Shown here piece by piece: positions 42,289 through 49,899 of a DNA stretch of 50,924 nt (its first letter is position 1; each line of letters begins with the position of its first letter). The stretch is from contig CAJTXL010000024.1 in the NCBI GenBank assembly GCA_910583525.1, positions 1-50,924 on the forward strand, given 5' to 3'. The notes below the pieces were generated by a model, which did not search any database, was not told the origin of the DNA, and saw only the letters and a program-made list of their open reading frames with translations. Both the position numbers and the translations under genes were made by a program. The DNA is from an uncultured Muribaculaceae bacterium. Lineage in GTDB: Bacteria; Bacteroidota; Bacteroidia; Bacteroidales; Muribaculaceae.

Positions 42289-43932
42289 TTATTTGTAGTC
42301 TACTTCGACAACTTTCAGGCGTTCGCCGGCATCGTCGACTATCGAGCGGAAATAGCGTTCGTTGTAGCCGCCGAATACGGGCTGTTCGGGCATGCCCTCG
42401 GCAGTGCGCGCAAAAGCTCCGTCGCGTTCTTTCTTGATGTTGCCGTCGAGGTACTTCACAAAGAGGTAGTCGCCGAGAGCCTTGTAGTCGGCGGTGGTTT
42501 TCTGTGCCCAATAGTCGGTGAGGCGGTTGAGGCGCGCTTGGGCGTCGGCATAGCCCATGCCTTCGATGAGGCGCGCTCCGTCGGCGACATCCTGGGTCAT
42601 GGCGTCCTCAAGGCCCGACTGCACCCGGCGTATGTCGGGAATCATCTGGCTGTAGCGGTTGTAGGCCTGGTTGGCGACGTAGTTGTTAACCCAGAACATT
42701 GCGTCCCACGACAAGGTGTAGAGGTCGGCGGTGGCCTCGTCGAGCGAACGGGGCACTACGTTTGCCGAATTGAACACCGGCACATAGGCGCAGGTGTTGG
42801 CGTCGTCGACACCGAACCACAGGATGCCGCGCATGGCCTCGTGACGTGCTTTGTTCATGTCGGCCACAAACGAGAAGCCGGTCTGCTGTGTGGCTATGGC
42901 GCGTTCATGGGTGTACTTCTGCCCGTCGACTGTGTACTCCATCGGACGCCAGCGGTAGGGGCAGTCGAACGGCCCGGCGCCGATATCCTTTGTCATATCG
43001 AGCGGAGTGCCTTCGAAATGGTCGCGCATCATCCATTTGAGGTCGGAAGCCGACAGTTTTTTTGCCGGCTTTACCCAAAGGGGCAGAGGCTCGCCCTTGC
43101 CTTCGAGAATCCACGGCAGATAGGCGTCCATCGAGCCTTCGGGTGCAAAACGGTTGAAATAGCTCCACACGCGTGCATCGCAGCCGCGGAGTGCCCCGGC
43201 ATCGGTGACGGCATAGGCTTTAGAGAAATCGAAGTCTTTGTCTTTGCCCTTGAAATAGCCCTGTTTACGGGCAAACGATATCACATCGGGCGAATAGAGC
43301 GTTTCGGGGTCATCGAGCGGAAATGTGTGTATGCGTGCATGGTTGGCATGCCCCGATATATGGCCGTCGGGCACACGTCGAGCCACCCATACGGCTCCTT
43401 TGTCGGCTTTGCCCTTGCCTATAAGTTCCATGAGCCACACTTCCGAGGGGTCGGCGATGGAAAACGATTCGCCCGAAGAGGCATAGCCGTAGTCGCGCAC
43501 CAGGCCGGTCATGATGTCGACGGCCTCGCGTGCCGTCTTGGCGCGTTGCAAGGTTATGTAAATCAGCGAGCCGTAGTCTATAAGCCCCGAACCTTCAAGC
43601 TCTTCACGGCCGCCCCATGTGCTCTCGGCTATGGTGAGGCCGTGTTCGTTCATGTTGCCTATGGTGGCGTAGGTGTGCTCCGCCTCGGGAATTTCGCCGA
43701 GCAGACGGCCTGTGTCCCACTCCACTACCTTGCGCATGGCGCCCGGTCGGTGGTCGGTGGCGTCCTGTTTGTAGAGAGCGCCGTAGAGGGTGTGGCTGTC
43801 GGCCGCATAGGTAATCATTGAACTGCCCGTGTCGGTGGCTCCCGGCCCGGCGATGAGGCTGGTGCAGGCGTCGGCGTCGGCTGTCGAGATGGCTGCCGCG
43901 GCGACGATGGCTATCGAAAGGTATTTGTGCAT
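42289..43932 (-). CDS. C69-family dipeptidase
   Basis: The 547-residue protein is a peptidase C69 (PepD-type) Ntn hydrolase. The signal peptide (HKYLSIAIVAAAAISTADA) is followed by ACTSLIAG, whose Cys (~residue 23) is the family's catalytic nucleophile when exposed after processing. Further family features are TYATIGNMNEHGLTIAEST, LMELIGKGKADKGAVWVARR and PDGHISGHANHARI. It probably acts in the periplasm on short peptides. The start at 43932 is chosen because the promoter -7 box lies between it and the 43980 start. Confidence 0.9.
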   Translation of the reverse strand: MHKYLSIAIVAAAAISTADADACTSLIAGPGATDTGSSMITYAADSHTLYGALYKQDATDHRPGAMRKVVEWDTGRLLGEIPEAEHTYATIGNMNEHGLTIAESTWGGREELEGSGLIDYGSLIYITLQRAKTAREAVDIMTGLVRDYGYASSGESFSIADPSEVWLMELIGKGKADKGAVWVARRVPDGHISGHANHARIHTFPLDDPETLYSPDVISFARKQGYFKGKDKDFDFSKAYAVTDAGALRGCDARVWSYFNRFAPEGSMDAYLPWILEGKGEPLPLWVKPAKKLSASDLKWMMRDHFEGTPLDMTKDIGAGPFDCPYRWRPMEYTVDGQKYTHERAIATQQTGFSFVADMNKARHEAMRGILWFGVDDANTCAYVPVFNSANVVPRSLDEATADLYTLSWDAMFWVNNYVANQAYNRYSQMIPDIRRVQSGLEDAMTQDVADGARLIEGMGYADAQARLNRLTDYWAQKTTADYKALGDYLFVKYLDGNIKKERDGAFARTAEGMPEQPVFGGYNERYFRSIVDDAGERLKVVEVDYK

Positions 43933-43957
43933 TGTCGTGTATAATGTTGGCAATATG

Positions 43958-43965
43958 CAAAGATA
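43958..43965 (-). promoter_or_regulatory. -7 box of the C69 dipeptidase gene
   Basis: On the minus strand TATCTTTG (43965-43958) matches TAnnTTTG and lies 25 nt before the chosen ATG at 43932, leaving a short leader. This excludes the longer start at 43980. Confidence 0.6.
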
Positions 43966-44019
43966 CGATTTTTTCGTCACTCTACTTATGGCTTTAACAT
44001 TAATTTTGCGAGTTACTTA

Positions 44020-44061
44020 TGAAAAAGCGTGACAGCCGAAGGCTTGCGCCGGGCTGTCACG
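44020..44061 (-). terminator. Rho-independent terminator after the 44113-45267 gene
   Basis: CGTGACAGCC (44028-44037) pairs with GGCTGTCACG (44052-44061). On the minus strand the stem is followed by CTTTTTCAT. It lies 51 bp after the stop of the upstream minus-strand gene. The 44002-44019 word next to it matches the inverted-repeat arm at 6175-6195. Confidence 0.75.
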
Positions 44062-44112
44062 GGCTTGTTTGTGGCAGAGCTTGCCAATGCAAGTATTGAT
44101 GGTTAGGGATTT

Positions 44113-45267
44113 CTACATTGAACCGGCTTTCCTCTCGGCTATGCGTTTGTTGGCCGCGTCACAGTCGACGCCGTTGGTGTGTCGGCCTCCATCTTTGTCA
44201 ACGAAATACATCTGGTGGTCGCCACCGCCGCCCGAACCGTTGCTCATGGCGAAGCCGACACCGACAATTGCGGCGCAGATTATCAAAATCTGAATGATGA
44301 GTTTTAGGATTATCAGAATAAGCCCGTATGCGGCTATTAGAGAACCTATTATGTATACGATGCCGAACACCGTGAACGCCGTGCCGCCGGCTTTGCCGAG
44401 CAAGGCCACATTCTTCTTCAGCGACATCACAATGCCGAAGGTCAATGTAGCCAAGAATCCTACGATGGTGATTACATCGCGAAGCGTACCTCTCAAACCG
44501 AGCGCCGTAAGCCCGAACACCAGGACAAGAAATACGGGTATGCAGATTGCGAGGCTTATTGCCATGGGTTTTATTGAAAGCTCTTCGTCGGTCTCGTCGC
44601 CGAGCAACAGGCGCTCGTAGAGCTTGACGCTGTAGAACTGGAATGCGACAAAGCCCACAAAAGGAATGGCGCGGAAGAGTGAGCCGAAGAAGCCGTAACG
44701 GTCTTTGTCGCACCACCAGAAGGCGTCGCTGCCCAAAACCATGAATGCGTGGATTTCTATTGCCGCGGCCACCAGGAGACATGCGGGCACTATTTTTATG
44801 GCAAGACCTCGCAGTGCACTAACTTTGAGGCCAAGGAAAGTGAATATGATTGCTACAAGGAAGGCAATGACGACAATAACGTAAGGCACGGGCGTGGCAT
44901 AGAATTTTCCGCTCCACGAGTGGTTTGTGCGCTCACGTGTGTTGCCGAAAGTGTCTTCGACGCCTTCGGGGTTGTCGTCGCTGAAAAGGAGACAGCCGCT
45001 GCCGATGGCATATTCTTTACCGTCGATTTTGATAATTCCGCGTGCAGAGTTGTCTTTTAGCGTGCGTTCTATGAATACGGTCTGCCCCATAGGCAGTTTG
45101 AAAACGGGGTTGCCGAGCACTTCGGCGCCGTTTTTTGTCAATTCGACTTCATAGACCTGCACAGAGTCCTGGAAATTGTCGTCCAGCACGTACTTTTGGG
45201 CGGAGGCCCCTGTCGGCAAGAACGCTGCCGCGATGGCTGTCAGAAATGCGATGATTGTATTTTTCAT
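44113..45267 (-). CDS. Membrane protein of unknown family with N-terminal periplasmic domain
   Basis: The 384-residue protein has a signal peptide (KNTIIAFLTAIAAAFLPTGASA), a short beta-rich domain with one Cys (YAIGSGCLLF), and then six or seven transmembrane helices from about residue 115. Several acidic and aromatic residues (WWCDKDRYGFFGS) lie in a loop. The end carries a soluble tail (GGGGDHQMYFVDKDGGRHTNG, about 50 residues). No domain is recognised. The start at 45267 follows the promoter at 45310. It is a single-gene unit with its own terminator. Confidence 0.75.
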   Translation of the reverse strand: MKNTIIAFLTAIAAAFLPTGASAQKYVLDDNFQDSVQVYEVELTKNGAEVLGNPVFKLPMGQTVFIERTLKDNSARGIIKIDGKEYAIGSGCLLFSDDNPEGVEDTFGNTRERTNHSWSGKFYATPVPYVIVVIAFLVAIIFTFLGLKVSALRGLAIKIVPACLLVAAAIEIHAFMVLGSDAFWWCDKDRYGFFGSLFRAIPFVGFVAFQFYSVKLYERLLLGDETDEELSIKPMAISLAICIPVFLVLVFGLTALGLRGTLRDVITIVGFLATLTFGIVMSLKKNVALLGKAGGTAFTVFGIVYIIGSLIAAYGLILIILKLIIQILIICAAIVGVGFAMSNGSGGGGDHQMYFVDKDGGRHTNGVDCDAANKRIAERKAGSM

Positions 45268-45302
45268 TTGCGGATTAGAGGGTGTATTTAAATATTTTTC
45301 CG

Positions 45303-45310
45303 CAAATATA
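45303..45310 (-). promoter_or_regulatory. -7 box of the 44113-45267 gene
   Basis: The minus strand reads TATATTTG at 45310-45303, about 36 nt before the ATG at 45267. It matches TAnnTTTG and fixes the start at 45267 rather than the longer upstream frame. Confidence 0.55.
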
Positions 45311-45395
45311 GAGTGTCGGGATGCCTGCTCCGTTCTTAATGGCTCAAAAATGTGTGACAATACGTAAAGCAGCGCACACAATACGTCAAAGCCAA

Positions 45396-46466
45396 TTAAT
45401 AAATTGTATAACTATCTATTGTACAATTATTTACCCCCCCCGATTTTATGCTAAGCCTGAACTCTGTCGGCGACATGCCTTTGAGTTTGCTGAATACACG
45501 GATGAATGCCTGAGGGCTGTTGAAGCCCGATTTTTCGGCGATAAGCTTCAGCCCGTCGTCGGTGTCGGCAAGCAAATCGCAGGCGTAGGATATTCGCAGA
45601 CCGTTCACATAGTCATAGAACGGCATCCCGGCCTCACGGTTGAAGTAGTTGCTCACATATGTGCGGTTGGAGCCTACGGCCCGGGCTATATCGGAGACTT
45701 TAAGATGGGAGTCCAAAAAAATCTTTTGTTCGGTAAAAATAGCCTTTATCTGTTGTCCGAGTCCGTTGGGTTCGCTTGTCGGGTCGTACACTTCGTCGTT
45801 TGTCGGCTGGTCGCTAAGTTCGTCGAGCACCGATTCGTGGCGGTAGATGAAATAGTCTATCACCATCCACATTGCCAAAGAGCCTGCCATGTAGAGGCAT
45901 TCCATGCTCAGGTGCACCACCATGCAGTCGAAGAGCCACAGCGCGAGAATCAAGTAAAACGAATATAGTATTACCCTCAGCCAATTGAGGTTTATGTTTT
46001 CGGTATATGAAAAACGTTCTTTCAACAGCCGATTGTAGTGCGGAATTTTCAAGGCCGTCCACACGAGGTAGTAGGTGCCGTATATGCCTGCCAATGCGAC
46101 AAGAACATAATAGAACAGCTCAAGATGCGTTGCAAACAGCAACACGGGCAGAGCCACGAAAGGCAGTTCGTGCACGGCCATCATGCGCCACGTCAGCTTG
46201 CCGGGGCACACAAGTTCCATAAGAATGAAGGCATACATCGGTATCGCCACCATGTCGGTGGCAGTCATAAGCATCCATCCGAAATTCCCTGAGCCGTAAT
46301 CACCGTCGAGGAAAAACAAATCCTTGATGCACTGAATGCAGATTGTGAACATGAGCACTGACAGCAGACGCGAATGCCGGTCGGCTTTACGCCAGAACAT
46401 CCATGCCATCATACCGTAGAACATGGTGCACAGCCCGTAGATATATGCCAATGCTTCGGCTTCCAT
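45396..46466 (-). CDS. Membrane-embedded AraC-family regulator
   Basis: The 356-residue protein has about six or seven N-terminal transmembrane helices (residues ~5-205) followed by a soluble linker and a C-terminal AraC DNA-binding domain with two helix-turn-helix units (VSDIARAVGSNRTYVSNYF, LIAEKSGFNSPQAFIRVF). Membrane plus AraC regulators act as one-component sensors; the ligand is unknown. A run of eight G on the coding strand (45441-45434) encodes Ser-Gly-Gly near the end, after the conserved MSPTEFRLS. Loss of one G would stop translation at once. Confidence 0.87.
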   Translation of the reverse strand: MEAEALAYIYGLCTMFYGMMAWMFWRKADRHSRLLSVLMFTICIQCIKDLFFLDGDYGSGNFGWMLMTATDMVAIPMYAFILMELVCPGKLTWRMMAVHELPFVALPVLLFATHLELFYYVLVALAGIYGTYYLVWTALKIPHYNRLLKERFSYTENINLNWLRVILYSFYLILALWLFDCMVVHLSMECLYMAGSLAMWMVIDYFIYRHESVLDELSDQPTNDEVYDPTSEPNGLGQQIKAIFTEQKIFLDSHLKVSDIARAVGSNRTYVSNYFNREAGMPFYDYVNGLRISYACDLLADTDDGLKLIAEKSGFNSPQAFIRVFSKLKGMSPTEFRLSIKSGGVNNCTIDSYTIY

Positions 46467-46540
46467 TGTGGTTTAAGGTGTTGTCAGTTAATGGTCAGGT
46501 GAAAAATTTTCGGGGTTTGGGGTAATTGTTGGCTTCAGTT

Positions 46541-47431
46541 CTAATTATTGCGATAATATTGTAAGAACCAACTATAATCTACAAGTAGTCTCCATGTATA
46601 ATCATTGCCATTACCCATTATTTTACCGGCAAATGTCTTATATTTTTCAGGGATTTTTAAAAAATTATCTTCCTTGAACGCGGTTTTAAGGATGTTCATA
46701 CGTTGTAACTCCGACGTAGTATAATCGAAATGGTCTTCTCGAAAACGGGTATTACGGGCTATCATGTACCAAATGCGCCTTATTGTCTGGAATGTTGCCC
46801 CGTTCAGAGTTTTAATCATTTTATTCCAGCTTCTCTCTTCCGGTGACATGCTTATTATTCCGTTCACGTCGTACTTGAACCGGGCCGAACCACCGGGAAT
46901 CAGCATATATGGAACCAGAAAGTCGCGACCTCTTTCATTATTGCAGCAGCAACCGTTTATCTCGCTGCCGCGTATGCCTTTGCATGCCGCCAATAGGTTT
47001 TGATGAGCTATGACATGGGGCATCTTGCTCAGAGCGTCAATATCGGCGGCAGAAGTGTAGGCTCTCGTTTCCGTGTCATCGGAATATTCTACGCATCTTG
47101 TTATATTTGGGGCCGCATCGGGTCCGGACACATAACGCAAATATTCGGGTCTGTCGGCCTCACCTTTAAGGCTCTGAGGAACTATATGCTCCGCACTAAA
47201 CCCGTCAAGGCTTATGCGTCGCATGCAATAACAACATAGATGGCTCTGTTCTTCACATAATATTTTGCGCCACTCATCCCTATATCTTGCATCTGTGGCA
47301 TAAATCCCATATGCAGACTTATCTAAAGGAATAGAGAACCGCAAAGTCCCGGCGTCGAAATAATCTTTGAGAAAACGTATGTTTATAGCCCGTCCGTCTT
47401 CTTCTCGCAAAGATTTGTCAATGAAAATCAT
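46541..47431 (-). CDS. HNH endonuclease, PtuB-like (Septu/retron-type)
   Basis: The 296-residue protein has a treble-clef HNH layout: CCYCMRRI (Cys pair), AEHIVPQS (His and following residues, ~residue 81), and later NLLAACKGIRG and INGCCCNNERGR (second Cys pair and Asn). This resembles the HNH family paired with PtuA ATPases in Septu and in some retrons. It starts 4 bp after the ATPase stop on the same strand. No reverse transcriptase or msr/msd-like region is seen, so Septu is the better fit. The gene is more AT-rich than its neighbours. Confidence 0.8.
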   Translation of the reverse strand: MIFIDKSLREEDGRAINIRFLKDYFDAGTLRFSIPLDKSAYGIYATDARYRDEWRKILCEEQSHLCCYCMRRISLDGFSAEHIVPQSLKGEADRPEYLRYVSGPDAAPNITRCVEYSDDTETRAYTSAADIDALSKMPHVIAHQNLLAACKGIRGSEINGCCCNNERGRDFLVPYMLIPGGSARFKYDVNGIISMSPEERSWNKMIKTLNGATFQTIRRIWYMIARNTRFREDHFDYTTSELQRMNILKTAFKEDNFLKIPEKYKTFAGKIMGNGNDYTWRLLVDYSWFLQYYRNN

Positions 47432-47435
47432 TTAT

Positions 47436-48869
47436 CTACCTTTTGTAGTTGGCAATCTTTTCATCGAGTTCTTTTATGACCTCACTGTCTTTGCCGACAA
47501 CCTTGACAATTTGATTGTATATCGTCGCGGCTTCTTCTTCCATACCATAAGAATAGAAAGTCAAACATTGGTCTATTAATGATTTGACATCTTCGTTTTT
47601 GGAATATGAGTCCATAAAGTCGCGCAAGACAATGTCATAATCTATGCCATTCAGATTATTTAGTAATTCCGGCTGCTCAACACCATCATTTAAAATAAAT
47701 ACCCGGTTGTTTGGGTCTTCTTCTGCGGTAGAGATATTGGCGATTACGGCCACGGAGTGCGTTGATACAATGAATTGTATCAGAGGAAAACACTTGCGGA
47801 ATGCGTCTACTATGCTTCCTTCGAGCGATGGATGGAGATGTAAATCAATTTCATCGATTATTACGACACCGGCAGAATCTCTGTCATCGTTCAAGATATA
47901 TGAGCGGTATGCCAAATCGAGTACAATTGATATTAAACGACGGTATCCTGCCGGTAGGTTCGAGATGGTGGAGAACTTGCCGTTTTCGAAATTTATGATG
48001 AGATGATAGCCGTCGTCATCCGAACCGACAGAGAGGTAACTGATGCCGTAATTCTCTCCCTCTACATTAGGCAGACAGCCAATGAACTGTTTTAATTTAT
48101 TTTCTATATAATCGGTCTCCTTGGATAAGGCTGCCATCAAAGAGTTGTATTTCTCCTGTTCTTTGTGGATTTCAGATAGCCTTTTCTTTGTTTCTTCGGT
48201 TTCGGGCTGCTCTGATAATTCGATTTCTTCAGATGCCAATCTCATGGCCGGGGTATACAGGGGGAGCATTCGGGCGAGCCTGTCTGACAACCGTTTTTCC
48301 CAAATCGCCGTGCACGACGAATCATCGTCCCATTGATAGTATCCGAAATTCCTTGGCAGGACATCACTCTTGATTTTTTCAAGGGCTTGTTGCATTTGCT
48401 TGGTGTTTCGGTGGGGGTAAGAGTCGGAGTAATAGGCTAAAAGTGGATAGTCGGCTCCGTTCTCGACGTTCGACATAACGATATTGAAAGCCTCCTTATA
48501 TTTTGATGGGTACAAAGAGGCGTTCGCTGCATTCCTTTTATACAGAGTCCATTTTATCGGATTATCCGAAAATGAACCGAGGCCACTTATTGTAGCCACT
48601 TTTGATGGAGTGCGCGTGGAGGTGTCAAAATAGAAATCAGAACTTTCTAATGTTCTGATGTTCAGGTTGCTCATCCCTGCCGAAAGGAAGTCTTCGCTTA
48701 CTGATTTGTCGTTGGAAAATATGAAACTCAAAGCTTTCTGTATGGCATGGAGCAAACTCGATTTTCCAGACCCGTTACGACCTATCAGGATATTAAAACC
48801 GGGAAACAGGTCGATAGAGTAGTTCCTGAAACAACGAAAATTCGATATGTCAAGATGTTGAAGCTTCAT
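47436..48869 (-). CDS. AAA/SMC-like ATPase, PtuA-like
   Basis: The 477-residue protein has an ABC/SMC-type head: Walker A IGRNGSGKSS (~residue 28), Walker B VVIIDEIDLHLHP (~335), and FIVSTHSVAVI. A coiled-coil insert lies around 225-260 (EETKKRLSEIHKEQEKYNSL), and the signature-like LPAGYRRLISIVLDLAY precedes Walker B. No TOPRIM domain follows, unlike OLD nucleases. The tail forms a small helical segment (ATIYNQIVKVVG). It has its own promoter and leads the two-gene unit with the HNH nuclease, forming the likely sensor/effector pair of a Septu-like system. Confidence 0.82.
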   Translation of the reverse strand: MKLQHLDISNFRCFRNYSIDLFPGFNILIGRNGSGKSSLLHAIQKALSFIFSNDKSVSEDFLSAGMSNLNIRTLESSDFYFDTSTRTPSKVATISGLGSFSDNPIKWTLYKRNAANASLYPSKYKEAFNIVMSNVENGADYPLLAYYSDSYPHRNTKQMQQALEKIKSDVLPRNFGYYQWDDDSSCTAIWEKRLSDRLARMLPLYTPAMRLASEEIELSEQPETEETKKRLSEIHKEQEKYNSLMAALSKETDYIENKLKQFIGCLPNVEGENYGISYLSVGSDDDGYHLIINFENGKFSTISNLPAGYRRLISIVLDLAYRSYILNDDRDSAGVVIIDEIDLHLHPSLEGSIVDAFRKCFPLIQFIVSTHSVAVIANISTAEEDPNNRVFILNDGVEQPELLNNLNGIDYDIVLRDFMDSYSKNEDVKSLIDQCLTFYSYGMEEEAATIYNQIVKVVGKDSEVIKELDEKIANYKR

Positions 48870-48888
48870 ATTCTTGATATTTTATGCG

Positions 48889-48896
48889 CAAATATA
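48889..48896 (-). promoter_or_regulatory. -7 box of the PtuA/PtuB-like operon
   Basis: The minus strand reads TATATTTG at 48896-48889, 20 nt before the ATG at 48869, within an AT-rich stretch. It separates this operon from the sdh genes upstream. Confidence 0.6.
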
Positions 48897-49013
48897 GTAA
48901 AAAAAAGCGATATACTAAAAATCGACGGATTTTGCTATTTTCAAGCTTTCCGGAAAACGTTTTTAGGCGTTTTTATGGCTGCTTTTGAACTGATTGACAG
49001 CTCCGAACAGACA

Positions 49014-49044
49014 GCGCGGCCTCCGCTGTCGACGGAGGCCGCGC
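49014..49044 (-). terminator. GC-rich hairpin after sdhB
   Basis: GCGCGGCCTCCG (49014-49025) and its inverse (49033-49044) form a perfect 12-bp stem with a 7-nt loop, 24 bp after the sdhB stop. On the minus strand it is followed only by TGTCTGTT, so the T-tract is weak. Confidence 0.6.
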
Positions 49045-49067
49045 ATTATATGGCTTGTGCCGTAGTC

Positions 49068-49823
49068 TTATTCAGAGAACTTGGCGTTGATGAACTCGCG
49101 GTTGAGACGGGCGATGTTGCTCAGCGGAATGTTCTTGGGGCACTCGGCGGCGCAGGCACCGGTGTTGGTGCAGTTGCCGAAACCGAGTTCGTCCATCTTG
49201 CGCACCATGGCGCGTGCACGGCGTTTGCGCTCTACCTGTCCTTGTGGCAGTAGTGCGAACTGGCTCACTTTGGCCGATACGAAGAGCATGGCCGAGCCGT
49301 TTTTGCAGGCCGCAACGCAGGCGCCGCAGCCGATACATGTGGCCGAGTCCATGGCCATGTCGGCCACTTCTTTGCTGATGGGCAGGTTGTTGGCATCCTG
49401 TGCGCCGCCGCAGTTGAACGACACGTAGCCGCCGGCCTGCTGGATTTTGTCGAAGGCGTTGCGGTCTACCATAAGGTCGCGGATTACGGGGAATGCGGCC
49501 GAGCGCCAAGGCTCGATGGTGATGGTGTCGCCGTCGTTGAACTTGCGCATGTGGAGCTGGCAGGTGGTGATGCCCTGCACGGGGCCGTGGGGATGGCCGT
49601 TGATATATAGCGAGCACATGCCGCAGATGCCTTCGCGGCAGTCGTTGTCGAATACCACCGGCTCGTCGCCGCGCTCTACAAGCTGCTGGTTGAGCATGTC
49701 GAGCATTTCGAGGAAGCTGCTGCCGGTCGACACATTGTCGAGCGAGTAATTGACGAACTGTCCTTTCTCTTTCGGACCACGTTGACGCCAAATTTTCAGT
49801 TTTACGCTGATAGTTTTTTCCAT
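49068..49823 (-). CDS. sdhB: Succinate dehydrogenase/fumarate reductase iron-sulfur subunit
   Basis: The 251-residue subunit passes electrons between the flavoprotein and quinone. It has the 2Fe-2S motif CREGICGMCSLYING, and two further clusters: CIGCGACVAACKNG (4Fe-4S type) and CTNTGACAAECPKNIP (3Fe-4S type). In anaerobic gut Bacteroidales the complex mainly acts as fumarate reductase. It lies 76 bp after the flavoprotein gene. Confidence 0.96.
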   Translation of the reverse strand: MEKTISVKLKIWRQRGPKEKGQFVNYSLDNVSTGSSFLEMLDMLNQQLVERGDEPVVFDNDCREGICGMCSLYINGHPHGPVQGITTCQLHMRKFNDGDTITIEPWRSAAFPVIRDLMVDRNAFDKIQQAGGYVSFNCGGAQDANNLPISKEVADMAMDSATCIGCGACVAACKNGSAMLFVSAKVSQFALLPQGQVERKRRARAMVRKMDELGFGNCTNTGACAAECPKNIPLSNIARLNREFINAKFSE

Positions 49824-49899
49824 TTTACGATGATGATTCTTTGGTAGCGGTTGGCCGGGCCGCGACAGGCGTCCCGGCTTTCCGCCGCGTGGTTAAGGA

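Noticed and set aside
42238..43821. 527-codon plus-strand frame opposite the C69 dipeptidase
   Set aside because: The dipeptidase frame has a signal peptide, catalytic motifs and a promoter; the opposite frame shows no family features.
46541..48869. Retron system
   Set aside because: The ATPase/HNH pair occurs in retrons, but no reverse transcriptase gene or msr/msd-like RNA is present nearby.
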